DNA from: JBFMDN01 sp040753915
GTDB lineage: Bacteria > Desulfobacterota > Desulfomonilia > Desulfomonilales > Desulfomonilaceae
Direction: 5' to 3'
Assembly (NCBI GenBank): GCA_040753915.1
Contig: JBFMDN010000011.1
Coordinates: 1 to 64,000, forward strand
DNA length: 64,000 nucleotides
The position numbers were made by a program, and so were the translations under genes. The number at the start of each line of letters is the position of its first letter. The stretch's first letter is position 1. This document shows, piece by piece, positions 44,793-54,326 of the stretch. The notes under the pieces are model-generated. The model saw only the letters and a list, made by a program, of their open reading frames with translations. It was not told the DNA's origin and did not search any database.

Positions 44793-46070
44793 TCACGCGG
44801 TATACCAGTGGGGACGATGCGAGATCCAGCTTTGCACCGCATCGAATATCCAGTCTTCGAGGCTTCTGGCAAGATAGAACTTCGGGAACAGAAGGTCATC
44901 TTCAGCAGAAATGACCCCCTCTGCCACAGCCAGTTTGGCCAAAGGGGTATTGGGGTAGATTCGGATACCAATTGTGATGTGCATCCCCTCCAGACCAAGG
45001 GAGTCAGCGAAGGCGAGGCTTTGCTCAACCGTGGCCTTCGTCTCCCCGGGACCACCGAGCAAAAGGAATCCCATTCTGTGAATCCCGTAATCGCCCAAGA
45101 GGAGGGACGAGCACCAGACATCGTCAGGCCTGAATCGCTTGTTCAGGGCCAGAAGAATTTCCTCGCACCCACTCTCGAATCCGAGGGCAACATCGGTGCA
45201 CCCAGCACGTGCCATTGCCTGCACCAGGGTCTTGTCCAGCTTGTGGGGATAGAGGATGCAGCTCCAGGAAAAGCCAGGGTCAATATCCGCGAGTCTCGCG
45301 CAAAGATCGAGTGCGTGAAATTGGGGAAGATTGAAGGTGTTGTCCACGAAATAGAGCTTGCGGAATCCAGCGTGATTCCAATCCGAAAGCCACTCCACGA
45401 CCTTCGAGGGGGTGCGACGCCGGAGGGCCCTCCCTTCTATGGTGGCCGTGGAGCAATACGTGCAATTCATGGGGCAACCTCTCCTCGTTTGCACAGGAAG
45501 AACAAACTCCTCGGCCATGGCGATTCGAGATGCGAAAACCCTGACATCGGGCAATGGGAAGAGATCCAATTCGTGCTTAAGATCTGGAGGGTTCTTCACC
45601 CCTCTGGCGCGAATGCACAAACCGGGGATAGATGAAACGTCCGTACTAGTACCGATTGCATCGAGGAGGGCGGGGAACGCCGCCTCCCCCTCACCCTGTA
45701 TGCCTAGCTCCACATCGAGATATTCCAACACGCTCGTGGGAAACATCGAGTATCCGGCGCCCCCAAGAACGATAGGCACGTCGGCAAACCGCTTGCACAG
45801 AGCTACCACATCGGTCACCCGCTCTAATAGAAATACCGGGTTTTCGAGGTTCTGGTCGTCGATATTCCTAACAGATATTCCAATGACTTGCGGAGCCAAC
45901 CCAACGACGGCCTGTCTGATGGCATCTGCCCAATCTGTTTCTGGCATGAGATCAAGCACCTGCACGTCATGCCCCGCATGGCTCGCTGCTGCTGCCACGC
46001 ACGCGAGCCCGAGAGGCCAGGTGGGCATGTTGATCTGTTCTCTGTTTGGGGAGATCAAGAGGACGCGCAT
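44793..46070 (-). CDS. B12-binding radical SAM protein
   Basis: 425 residues from ATG 46070, after GGAGGGCAGACGCC. Rossmann-like B12-binding domain (~1-140, RVLLISPNREQINMPTWPLG, IVLGGAGYSMFP), then the radical SAM motif C189-PMN-C193-TY-C196. Class-B relatives methylate unreactive carbons or build complex lipids such as hopanoids. Substrate not readable. Cobalamin dependence links it loosely to the corrinoid uptake genes at 29-36 kb. Confidence 0.88.
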   Translation of the reverse strand: MRVLLISPNREQINMPTWPLGLACVAAAASHAGHDVQVLDLMPETDWADAIRQAVVGLAPQVIGISVRNIDDQNLENPVFLLERVTDVVALCKRFADVPIVLGGAGYSMFPTSVLEYLDVELGIQGEGEAAFPALLDAIGTSTDVSSIPGLCIRARGVKNPPDLKHELDLFPLPDVRVFASRIAMAEEFVLPVQTRRGCPMNCTYCSTATIEGRALRRRTPSKVVEWLSDWNHAGFRKLYFVDNTFNLPQFHALDLCARLADIDPGFSWSCILYPHKLDKTLVQAMARAGCTDVALGFESGCEEILLALNKRFRPDDVWCSSLLLGDYGIHRMGFLLLGGPGETKATVEQSLAFADSLGLEGMHITIGIRIYPNTPLAKLAVAEGVISAEDDLLFPKFYLARSLEDWIFDAVQSWISHRPHWYTA

Positions 46071-46136
46071 GGCGTCTGCCCTCCTTCGCGTGATCGGTGC
46101 TGTCCTCCGGATCGAGCTTCGCAAATCCGCCGGTTG

Positions 46137-46712
46137 TCAGGGTAGCCTATTTCCCGGGCCGCGGCCATTGGTACGCAAATGCATGAGATGGCGAACGATG
46201 TCAATGCCATGGAGGATTTTCGCCCACGCCTTTCTGGATGATTCTTCTATAGAGTAGCCGCTCAAGGCAACGTCGGATACATGGGCGTGAGCAATCCAGC
46301 GGCACTGTGCGGCAAACGGATGCGAAACCACCTGTCGTGACATGTCCAATGCGAGAGAGAAGGTCTGCACTTTCCCCACTACTGCGTTCAAGCCCTCCAC
46401 ACAGAGCCCCGATCGAGAGACATTCTTCACGACGCCTTCCACATGCGGGGCCCTGACTTCAACGATCGGGATCACGAGCTCGAGATTGTTTCGGGGGAAC
46501 ATGCGGAGAGTGTCCGTAGAAATGACCTTGTTCCCGAATATTGACCAGGACAGGACATCAACATGGTTTATGGCCCTGATATCGAGAAGCGTCCTGAACA
46601 CATCCTCGAGATCGAAGGCTGACAGGCCATACTTTGCCATGAGCTGGACATCGCTCGTTCCCGAGAGGATTTCCTTGACGATTACTTTGCAGTCAATCGG
46701 TCGCCGAAACAA
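46137..46712 (-). CDS. PilZ-domain protein (c-di-GMP receptor)
   Basis: 191 residues from TTG 46712, chosen because AGGAGGCGAGCGT precedes it; the ATG frame further upstream has no site and odd sequence. N-terminal helical segment (VKEILSGTSDVQLMAKYGLS), then a PilZ domain with RMFPR (R-x3-R) and NVSRSGLCVEG (N-x-S-x2-G), the c-di-GMP-binding residues. Cytoplasmic effector of motility, exopolysaccharide or biofilm. It is 66 nt from the radical SAM gene start on the same strand, so the two may be co-transcribed. Confidence 0.75.
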   Translation of the reverse strand: MFRRPIDCKVIVKEILSGTSDVQLMAKYGLSAFDLEDVFRTLLDIRAINHVDVLSWSIFGNKVISTDTLRMFPRNNLELVIPIVEVRAPHVEGVVKNVSRSGLCVEGLNAVVGKVQTFSLALDMSRQVVSHPFAAQCRWIAHAHVSDVALSGYSIEESSRKAWAKILHGIDIVRHLMHLRTNGRGPGNRLP

Positions 46713-47127
46713 ACGCTCGCCTCCTGCGTCGGACCAGTGCGCGCTCGAGCCGACACACCTCCAGGGCTTTGCGACACCAATGCGTGACCGTCGCCCCTGG
46801 CAACTACAGTCCCTGCGCAGGACGGTCGAGCACGCATCCACACTGCAATCATGCCTACTTAAGACTAGCACATCCACCGTGGAGAATACACCGCTGGAGG
46901 ATTTCATCATATGATGAACGCTGCCTTACCTTCGTCTCATTTGCCTGAGGCCCATTGATCCATTACAATAGGGGGAAACCTTCGGGGCACGTCTTCAGCG
47001 CTCCTTGTTCAGCCCCCTCACCCGGCACGGCAGGAGACGCAAGCCCCCGACCACCTACCACTGTCTATCCTCCAAGGTTTCCGAGCGATCGATTTGGCGG
47101 AAGCCTTATTCGGAAGGAGATTGGCCG
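46713..47127. other. divergent intergenic region
   Basis: 415 bp between the PilZ gene (minus) and the MotA-like gene (plus). No gene supported and no convincing promoter found; the last part has GGAGATTGGCCG, the ribosome site of the MotA-like gene. Confidence 0.4.
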
Positions 47128-48366
47128 ATGGATTCTTCCTTTAGTGCTTCGAAAGTGGCGCGGGCATGGATCTGGGCGCTGCTGTTCTGCTTGGCTGTCG
47201 CTGTTGGGGGGTACCTGGCGCGCAACGAGCTAATCCCCTTTTTCATGACACGTCCATCTTTGAACGGGCTCATCACCTGTCTCCTCCTCATTGGCTTGGT
47301 TCTCTCCTTTTATCACTTGGGTCGGCTTCTCAGCCAGGCACGGAACATGGACAAGTTGGCAGCTCAGCTTGCGGATTCCTTGCCTCTCCATGAGGACACC
47401 CTTGAGAAGGCGATCCACGGCGCAGGGAGAGGCCTCGTTGCGGATCGGTGTATCAGAACTGTGAGAGCTGTGAGGAGGGGAGAAAATCCTGAAGCCGTTA
47501 CCCTGTTGTCAGAGGCTGACATGGAGTCAGAGGAGGGCCGAGGGATTGCGGTCCGTTACCTCCTGGGGGTCATGGTTTTCCTGGGTCTTATAGGGACCTT
47601 CTGGGGGGTTCTTCTCACAGTGGGCGGAGTGCAGAAGGTGCTCGAATCGCTGGAGCCGGACCGAATTGCTGATGCAGCACAATTCGTTGAGCAACTCAAG
47701 GGTTCCATGGGCGGTCTGCTCGGCGGGATGTCGACCGCCTTCAGCACGTCCCTATTCGGTCTCGGCGGCTCAGTGATTCTCGGGTTTGTGGACGCTCAGA
47801 CGAGGCGCGCGAGAAGCGCAGTGCTGTCAGATTTGGACAGGTTCGTTGTTACTGCTTTGATTCCCGCCACCGCGGTATACGAAGCGCGGACAGTAAGCCA
47901 ACCCGCCGTCTCGCGGCGACGGGTGCCTGGTGCAGAGCTCCAGGTAATCGCGTCCCAGCAAGCTCTCGCAGAGAACTTTCGACGGCTAGCAGAAGTCATG
48001 GCAAACCAGTCGGCTACGGACGAAAAGCTGACCAATGCCATTGTGGAGATGAAGGGAATGCTCGAATCGTTGCAGCAAGAGCAGAAGCTCACGCAGGAGA
48101 GCATTCGAATTGCCAATCAGGTGCGGCAGAGCATTTTGGATCGGATGGAAAGCTTTGAACAACAAATGGAGAGACTTGTCAAGGAGACACGCTTGTCCCG
48201 AGACGGCACCGAAGTGATGGGGAGAGCTTTTCTGGATCGTCTCAAGCTCGAGGGGGAAATAACCAATAAAACCCTTTCCATAGGCTTCTCGGATCTTATT
48301 CGGGCGCTCGATCCGCAAGGGACAAAGTCTGACCTGACCAATGAGTTCCGAGAGGATGAAGGCTAA
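47128..48366 (+). CDS. MotA/TolQ/ExbB-like proton-channel subunit
   Basis: 412 residues from ATG 47128. Four predicted membrane helices: ~11-31 (ARAWIWALLFCLAVAVGG), ~44-65, ~136-165 containing the family stretch LGLIGTFWGVLLTVGGV, and ~190-215 (LLGGMSTAFSTSLFGLGG). Residues ~280-400 form a cytoplasmic coiled-coil tail (LAENFRRLAEVMANQSATDE). MotA/ExbB proteins make pentamers that use ion flow to drive a MotB/ExbD partner. The next gene is such a partner, joined by a TAATG overlap. The long tail recalls ZorA of the Zorya defence system, but ZorC/D/E are absent. Confidence 0.85.
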   Translation: MDSSFSASKVARAWIWALLFCLAVAVGGYLARNELIPFFMTRPSLNGLITCLLLIGLVLSFYHLGRLLSQARNMDKLAAQLADSLPLHEDTLEKAIHGAGRGLVADRCIRTVRAVRRGENPEAVTLLSEADMESEEGRGIAVRYLLGVMVFLGLIGTFWGVLLTVGGVQKVLESLEPDRIADAAQFVEQLKGSMGGLLGGMSTAFSTSLFGLGGSVILGFVDAQTRRARSAVLSDLDRFVVTALIPATAVYEARTVSQPAVSRRRVPGAELQVIASQQALAENFRRLAEVMANQSATDEKLTNAIVEMKGMLESLQQEQKLTQESIRIANQVRQSILDRMESFEQQMERLVKETRLSRDGTEVMGRAFLDRLKLEGEITNKTLSIGFSDLIRALDPQGTKSDLTNEFREDEG

Positions 48367-49754
48367 TGGCAAGCAAGAGAGCAAACCGAATTCAGGAACG
48401 GTTCGACGTATGGCCGGGCTTCACGGACATCATGGTGGGCGTGTTTCTCGTGTTTGCCTTCGTATTGACGCTTTTTACGATTACTGAGACGATCCTTTCC
48501 CAATCGTTGGGCAAGAAGGACGAGGAGCTCAGCAGGCTCCACCAAGAAATTTCAAAAAAGATCGAGGAGCTTGAACAGCTCAAGATCGAAATCGCCCGCC
48601 TGGAGAGGCTCTTTGAGCTTCAGGTCGAGAAAACGGCCCAACTTGCACAAGAGCTCGCCCAAAGAACTGAACAGCTCAAATTAGCGGGCTCTGAGATCGA
48701 ACAGAAGACGCAGGCACTCACAGAGCAGGAGCTGACGCTTGCCAGTCTTCGTTCCAAGCTTGACGCAGTGATTACGGAGCTTAACGAGAAAAGCTCGATC
48801 GTGCAGGCACAGGAGAAGCTGTTGGCCGAGGAAAGGAGAAGAGTCGCCGCTGCTCAGGATGAATTGGGCGAGAAATCGCGGCTCCTGAGTGAGACGGATG
48901 CTCGTCTTTCACAACTAGGTCGGACTTTGGAGCGAACGGAAGAAACGCTGGGGAAGACGAAGAGGGAACTGACCGAAAAATCGAGTCTTGTCCAAGACTT
49001 CAGAGATGCCATCGCGGCTCTCAACCAAAAAATCAGCCTCCTGAACAAGCAGATCGCCGGTTATCTCGACGAGATCGGGCGTCTCAATCGATTGCTCGCT
49101 GATGCGCAAGAAAGGGAATCTGCAGAGAAGATCCGGACAGCATCGCTTCAGAAGGAGATCTCCTCCCTCACCACGCAGCTCGATCAGATCTCCAAGAAAC
49201 TTGCTGCCGCTGAAGCTGACAGGGCCAAGGAATTCCGTGTAGCCCAACTGGTGGATCTGCTTGGAAAAAAAGACAAGGAAATCGAGAGACTGAGGAAGCT
49301 TGCACAGTACCGAAGCGAATTTCTCGCAAGACTGGAGCGAGTGTTTGCCGGAGTCCCTGACATCAAGGTGCAGGGTGACCGCTTTGTCTTTCAGTCGGAA
49401 ATACTCTTCGCTCCGGGAAGAGCCGAAATCAACGAAACCGGCAAGAGCGAATTGGACAAATTCGTGGGTATCTATCGGGAGATGTCCTCCAAGATTCCCA
49501 AGGACTTACCGGTACTGATCCTTGTACAGGGCCACACGGACATAGACCCCGTCCGGTCGGCGAGGTACAAATCCAATTGGGAGCTTTCTGCTGCCCGGTC
49601 CCTCGAAGTCGTACGCTACATGATCGAAAAAGGTATTCCTCCAAACAGGGTGGGAGTGGCTGCGCTGAGCGAATTCCATCCTGCTGCGGCGGGAGCATCA
49701 CTCGAGGCGAAGCGGCTCAATAGACGGATCGAGATCAAGATCACGACCCTGTGA
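48366..49754 (+). CDS. MotB/OmpA-like subunit with very long coiled coil
   Basis: 462 residues. One N-terminal helix with a plug-like acidic residue (PGFTDIMVGVFLVFAFVLTL), a coiled coil from ~50 to ~310 in heptads (KKIEELEQLKIEIARLERLF), and a C-terminal OmpA/MotB peptidoglycan-binding domain, LVQGHTDIDPVRSARYKSNW and AARSLEVVRYMIEKGIPPNR. The aspartate in TDIM is where the MotB proton site would be. The ~260-residue periplasmic coil could reach far through the cell wall. It starts in the stop of the MotA-like gene (TAATG). Confidence 0.88.
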   Translation: MASKRANRIQERFDVWPGFTDIMVGVFLVFAFVLTLFTITETILSQSLGKKDEELSRLHQEISKKIEELEQLKIEIARLERLFELQVEKTAQLAQELAQRTEQLKLAGSEIEQKTQALTEQELTLASLRSKLDAVITELNEKSSIVQAQEKLLAEERRRVAAAQDELGEKSRLLSETDARLSQLGRTLERTEETLGKTKRELTEKSSLVQDFRDAIAALNQKISLLNKQIAGYLDEIGRLNRLLADAQERESAEKIRTASLQKEISSLTTQLDQISKKLAAAEADRAKEFRVAQLVDLLGKKDKEIERLRKLAQYRSEFLARLERVFAGVPDIKVQGDRFVFQSEILFAPGRAEINETGKSELDKFVGIYREMSSKIPKDLPVLILVQGHTDIDPVRSARYKSNWELSAARSLEVVRYMIEKGIPPNRVGVAALSEFHPAAAGASLEAKRLNRRIEIKITTL

Positions 49755-49825
49755 TGCTTGCCTTTCTTGTAGGAGTGTACAAAAGAAATATTGGGGACAT
49801 ACCTGCAGCAGTGCAGAGCAAATGA

Positions 49826-51016
49826 ATGATCGACTTTCTCACCCAAGCAGTTTATCCATTGGATACTTATCCCGCAGGTCTTTACGTTCACGTGCCGTTT
49901 TGCCGGAGCAAGTGCAGCTACTGTGGATTCGTGAGTACGGTCCACGATCCGGACATAGAAGAGATCTTCGTGGATGCGGTCATCAAGGAAATAACCTTGG
50001 GGCAGGGAGAACAAGCCTGGGGTATGCTCCACCGTGGCATTACCATCGACAGCGTCTATTTTGGAGGCGGCACCCCCTCTGTGTTGTCACTCGAGAGCCT
50101 TTCCCGCCTTCTTAAGAGTTGTTTCTCGAGTTTTCGCCTCGCTCAGCCAGTGGAGATAACCATGGAGATGAACCCAGCCACAGGCTCCGAAGAAATTTTC
50201 GGGGCGTGGCTTGCCATGGGAGTCAATCGGGTGAGTCTGGGCGTGCAGTCGCTCGACGACAGGGTGTTGCGCAACATGGGGCGATCTCACACCGCACAAG
50301 AAGCGCTGTACGCATTCAGGCTCCTGCGGCGTGTTGGTTTTGAGAATATTTCCGTTGACATCATGGCCGGTTTTCCCGGCCAATCGCGAAAATCGCTCCT
50401 CAGGACTACTGAAGAGCTCCTCACTCTACAGCCCGACCACCTTTCGGTTTACTTGCTCGAAGTGAAGCCCGGAACGCCCCTGGAACGGCAGTTGCAGCAA
50501 GGAGAGACGCGGGCGGTCGACGACGACGTCAGTGCCGGAATGTACGAAGACGTGTGTCGCCTGGCGGAAGCAGCAGGTTACGAACAGTACGAGATTGCCA
50601 ACTTTGCCCGGAATGGCAAGTATTCGCGCCACAACGTGAAGTACTGGACCGACGCGCTGTACGTAGGCGTTGGGCCAGGAGCCTGCGGCATGACCGGCCG
50701 CCAGCGATACACCAATGTGGCGGACATTGGGGATTATTGCTCCGCACTCGCAAGATCAAGGCTTCCACGCGAAACCGTGGAGGATCTTTCGGCCGCAGTC
50801 AGATTCAGGGAAGCCCTCATTATGGGGCTGAGGCTGGTGCGCGGCATCAATCTCAGAGAGATTAGCACGCGATATGGTGTGGATGCAGTAGGTTATGTCA
50901 ACGAAACCGTCGGGGACTTGGAGGCTGCCGGCCTACTCGAGATCAGCGGAGACCGGCTGGCTCTGACCTCCAGGGGCCGGTTGCTCTCGAACACGGTATT
51001 TTGCCGGTGGGTTTGA
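49826..51016 (+). CDS. hemW: HemW-like radical SAM haem chaperone
   Basis: 396 residues. Radical SAM motif C26-RSK-C30-SY-C33 near the N-terminus with VHVPFCRSKCSYCGF, then VYFGGGTPSVLSLESLSRLL, ANFARNGKYSRHNVKYWTD and the GVGPGACGMTGRQRYTN stretch, all typical of HemW. HemW binds haem and inserts it into respiratory enzymes; it lacks the fourth cysteine pattern of true HemN oxidases. It follows the MotB-like gene by 71 nt; whether co-transcribed is unclear. ATG 49822 is in another frame, so 49826 is used. Confidence 0.88.
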   Translation: MIDFLTQAVYPLDTYPAGLYVHVPFCRSKCSYCGFVSTVHDPDIEEIFVDAVIKEITLGQGEQAWGMLHRGITIDSVYFGGGTPSVLSLESLSRLLKSCFSSFRLAQPVEITMEMNPATGSEEIFGAWLAMGVNRVSLGVQSLDDRVLRNMGRSHTAQEALYAFRLLRRVGFENISVDIMAGFPGQSRKSLLRTTEELLTLQPDHLSVYLLEVKPGTPLERQLQQGETRAVDDDVSAGMYEDVCRLAEAAGYEQYEIANFARNGKYSRHNVKYWTDALYVGVGPGACGMTGRQRYTNVADIGDYCSALARSRLPRETVEDLSAAVRFREALIMGLRLVRGINLREISTRYGVDAVGYVNETVGDLEAAGLLEISGDRLALTSRGRLLSNTVFCRWV

Positions 51017-51069
51017 AAGCCTCGAGGGTTCGATCGAAGGCAGGGCGAGCTCCGTGCGTCCTGCCTCAG

Positions 51070-51099
51070 TTGACACCCTTGCGCTACCTGACTTAGAAT
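51070..51099 (+). promoter_or_regulatory. sigma-70-type promoter upstream of the MoxR gene
   Basis: TTGACA (51070-51075), an 18-bp spacer, TAGAAT (51094-51099), about 75 nt before the start codon. It makes the AAA/TraB-like pair an independent transcription unit. Confidence 0.75.
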
Positions 51100-51173
51100 A
51101 ACACAAATGCTCGAATCGGAGACACGCTTGTCTCAGTGGATCCGTTTCGAAGCTTCTGGAGGATCTGCAAGAC

Positions 51174-52016
51174 ATGGCACGACATAAGGATACGATCACC
51201 ACGAAAGGTGTTGAGATCCATCTGGTGGATCCGCCGGTACTCGAGGTAGATTGGGTTGGCATGCAGGAGCCCTTGACCCAACTTCTGGCTGCATGGTCGG
51301 ATGATGGTACCGACCCTCCCATGCAACCACGCATCCTGGGGAAACCGGGGGTAGGAAAGACATCCCTCGCCATCACTGCAGCGAAACGGATGGGACAGGA
51401 TCTGTACATTACCCAATGCACGGTGGACACGAAGCCCGAAGATCTCATTGTTTCCCCCGTGATCGCTGACAATGGCAAGATTCGGTACGTGGCTTCTCCT
51501 TTGGTTACCGCCATGGTCCGCGGCGGGATTTGTCTCCTCGACGAAGGAAACCGGATGAGCGAAAAGAGTTGGGCATCCATAGCACCTCTTCTCGACATGC
51601 GTCGCAGCGTCTTTTCCATCGTTGCGGGAGTCGAAATACGAGCGGCTGAGGAATTTCGGATCTGCGTGACCATGAACGAGGACGCTTCCACATTCGAGGT
51701 GCCCGAGTACATATACTCCCGGCTGCAACCCGCCATACACATGGATTTCCCCACGCGTGATGAAGAATATCGAATCTTGCGAGGCAAGCTCGCTGGCCCA
51801 TCCGACTCATTGATACGGGAAGTAGTCGAGCTTCTGCAAAAGTCCCATGCAAAGGATGAAGATCTCAGCGTCCGGGACGGGCTCAACGTAGCCCGTTATG
51901 CATACCGCCTCATGAAGTTCTATCCGAAGCTCGACGAGCGCCGGGCGCTCGATCAGGCGGTCTTGCAGGTTACAGGAGACATCCGTGGCGCACTTGATGG
52001 CCCAAAATTGGTCTGA
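51174..52016 (+). CDS. MoxR-type AAA+ ATPase
   Basis: 280 residues, start after GGAGGATCTGCAAGAC. Walker A LGKPGVGKTS (56-63 core), Walker B GGICLLDEGNRMSEKSWASI with DE (123-124), sensor-type CVTMNED, an arginine pair in PEYIYSRLQPAIHMDFPTR. MoxR/CbbQ-like ATPases remodel or activate a partner protein. The partner is probably the next gene, which starts 32 nt inside this one. No vWA gene is beside it, although MoxR usually works with one. Confidence 0.88.
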   Translation: MARHKDTITTKGVEIHLVDPPVLEVDWVGMQEPLTQLLAAWSDDGTDPPMQPRILGKPGVGKTSLAITAAKRMGQDLYITQCTVDTKPEDLIVSPVIADNGKIRYVASPLVTAMVRGGICLLDEGNRMSEKSWASIAPLLDMRRSVFSIVAGVEIRAAEEFRICVTMNEDASTFEVPEYIYSRLQPAIHMDFPTRDEEYRILRGKLAGPSDSLIREVVELLQKSHAKDEDLSVRDGLNVARYAYRLMKFYPKLDERRALDQAVLQVTGDIRGALDGPKLV

Positions 52017-53835
52017 TGTCGTCCGGCACGACAACATCACGCTCATCGGAGTGCTCCATTATCGGGTGGAGTTCGCTGTTCTGGTTCATGCGTACATCCG
52101 CCATGAAAGACCTGATTGCATTTGTGTTGAACTGCCCCACGCACTGGCGAGCCAGGTCACCGAAGGCCTGAAGAAGCTCCCGTACCATTCTGTCATTCTC
52201 TATCAAACGGCCAACGACGAGAATTCCGTATTGCTCATTGAGGGCTCAGACGGAGTTCAAGAGGCCGCAAGGCTTGCCTCTGAGGAGGGAATCCCGCTCT
52301 TCTTTGTCGATCCTCTCTCTCTGCGATATCCCCTCTTCATGGACAAGCTTTCCGATGCGTATCTCATCGATCTCATCGGCCAGAAGATGTTCGTGGAGCA
52401 GGTACTTAATGCCGCCAAACAAGACGACGAGGAGGAGAATTCAAGGCGTGAAACTTTCATAGCCGCGCGGCTTCAACAGATAGCCAGAGAGCATGAGAAA
52501 GTTCTTTTCGTTGGCGGATTGGCTCATGTTCCGGGGATCGTGAAACGTCTTGCCTCTCCCCAGGCCCTGCCACTCATGAAGACCGGAGTAAAGGCTGCCG
52601 TCACGGCTCCGCTTCACCCTGATTCTCTCAAGAAAGGGTTCACCGAAATTCCGCGAATTACGGAGATCTTCGAGCACTGGCGCTCGCAACCGGATGCTCC
52701 GCATCCTCAAAACAGACATGAGCTAATCCTTGAGCTGATGAATGAGTCAAGAGCCTATTTCGAGCGCCAAACGCACCAGGAAGTTCCCGAGTACGTACGA
52801 GCGACCTGGTCGAAATTCCTGAGGAAATGGCTCGGCTTCAAAGGCATGATCCTTCCCGACCTCTACCACCTCGTATCTGCTGCCCGCTCTGCCATGGATG
52901 AAGATTTCGCCTACCACGTGCACGAGTACCTTGCCGACTACACGTGGACCAACGACCCTCTGGACCCCGGGTCAGTGATCCTCGACGAAGATACGTTGAT
53001 GTTTCACGGCCACAAGATCGTCCTGCACAAGAAGCTCAGGACTATATTCCCTGCCGACAGAAAGTACCGCATGAAGGCGGTGCATTCGACCAAATGGAAG
53101 GAGCACCTCAAGCGCACGTGGGAAACTGCCGATCCGACCGAGGTGGACATTTGCTCGTACCCTCCGGAAGATATTGAGGTGGAGCGGTGGGGTGAAGCCC
53201 TCATGAAGCACGCCAATCACTTGCTCCAGACTTCCCAGACCGATACAGAGCCATTTGTTGCAAACTTTGGCGGCGGCCCGGATATACGGGAGACTTTGCG
53301 GAGATTTCACGAGAACCGCATCTACGTGAAGACCGATGAGCAGGGAGGGATCGAGTTCGGGTCTGTCGTAGTGATCTTTGACGAAGATGAGCGACATACC
53401 AAGTATCCATTTCAGATGACCTGGCTCGGCGAGCACTCGCAGGAATCGGACATGGCCTTCTATTCCACCCTTCCGGGCGCTGAGATCGTCGGCCCGGGAA
53501 TAAGCCGCATGGAGCACGGGGGCTTCATGATGTCCTACCCGCCCCTCCGCATGTACGACATTTGGATCGACTCATCCTTCAGTTTTGTTTCCACCCGTCA
53601 TGAACGCCTGCTCGTGGCCGGAATCGTCTATTCCGAAAAACCTGGAATCGTGTACGTCGCGAAGAAGCCGCCTCATCAGCGCTGGAAGAAATTCGCCAAG
53701 AGCATGGGCAAGCGGGTAATCTATATACCGCTCGGCTCCCTGAATCCCATCCACGTCAAGAGAATGCGCACCTTCCACATGCTCCAAAACAAGGGGGTGC
53801 GCAACTACGCTCAAGAATACTTGAAGAAGGAATGA
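51985..53835 (+). CDS. TraB/PrgY-like protein coupled to MoxR
   Basis: 616 residues from GTG 51985, after AGGAGACATCC. Residues ~15-200 fit the TraB/PrgY/EreA-like fold: GVLH (22-25), CVELPHAL (~47-54) and VGGLAHVPGI (166-175), giving the paired GxxH-type motifs of that superfamily. Some members in other operons are linked to MoxR conflict systems. The C-terminal ~400 residues (from ~230) match nothing I recognise; they contain KFLRKWLGFKGMILPDLYHL, VVIFDEDERHTKYPFQ and a conserved-looking tail VAKKPPHQRWKKFAKSMGKR. The gene overlaps the ATPase and must be co-translated. Confidence 0.65.
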   Translation: MAHLMAQNWSDVVRHDNITLIGVLHYRVEFAVLVHAYIRHERPDCICVELPHALASQVTEGLKKLPYHSVILYQTANDENSVLLIEGSDGVQEAARLASEEGIPLFFVDPLSLRYPLFMDKLSDAYLIDLIGQKMFVEQVLNAAKQDDEEENSRRETFIAARLQQIAREHEKVLFVGGLAHVPGIVKRLASPQALPLMKTGVKAAVTAPLHPDSLKKGFTEIPRITEIFEHWRSQPDAPHPQNRHELILELMNESRAYFERQTHQEVPEYVRATWSKFLRKWLGFKGMILPDLYHLVSAARSAMDEDFAYHVHEYLADYTWTNDPLDPGSVILDEDTLMFHGHKIVLHKKLRTIFPADRKYRMKAVHSTKWKEHLKRTWETADPTEVDICSYPPEDIEVERWGEALMKHANHLLQTSQTDTEPFVANFGGGPDIRETLRRFHENRIYVKTDEQGGIEFGSVVVIFDEDERHTKYPFQMTWLGEHSQESDMAFYSTLPGAEIVGPGISRMEHGGFMMSYPPLRMYDIWIDSSFSFVSTRHERLLVAGIVYSEKPGIVYVAKKPPHQRWKKFAKSMGKRVIYIPLGSLNPIHVKRMRTFHMLQNKGVRNYAQEYLKKE

Positions 53836-53986
53836 CAGCATCCAAGGCGTGTCATTTCAGCCTGGGACGTAACCGCGAGCGCGGAATCCCGCCGCTTTTC
53901 GCCGACGAAGCCGCAGGGAGACCGGCTTGGTCTTACGCACCATCGGTGGTCGCAAACGGATCGCAGGGCATGACCCGGAAATTTCA

Positions 53987-54015
53987 TTGACAGACCAGGG
54001 TTAGGCTACTATTAT
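53987..54015 (+). promoter_or_regulatory. promoter of tRNA-Phe
   Basis: TTGACA (53987-53992), a 17-bp spacer, TATTAT (54010-54015), 11 nt before the tRNA. Confidence 0.8.
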
Positions 54016-54026
54016 GGTACATCAAT

Positions 54027-54102
<76 letters not shown>

Positions 54103-54125
54103 CGTTGCCGTCACGCCTCAGGCCG

Positions 54126-54150
54126 AGCCGACTCCAGGAGTCGGCTTTTT
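54126..54150 (+). terminator. intrinsic terminator after tRNA-Phe
   Basis: AGCCGACTC-CAG-GAGTCGGCT (54126-54146) followed by TTTT. Confidence 0.85.
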
Positions 54151-54326
54151 GCTTTAAGGGAGGCTGCGGCATACGGCGCCCGCTTCATCCGGGGGGAAAG
54201 TCATGAACGTGGAGAAGAGAGTGCTTCGGGGCCGAGCAGTGTCCGCGCACTTAGGAGCTTCTTGCGCCGCACTGTTTTGATGAGAATTTCCAAGGAAGCG
54301 CGGAGGGCTGTCGGGCCGCGCAACAT

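Noticed and set aside
47128..49754. Calling the MotAB-like pair a complete Zorya system
   Set aside because: ZorC, ZorD or ZorE genes are not next to it, and the size of each subunit differs from described Zorya proteins.
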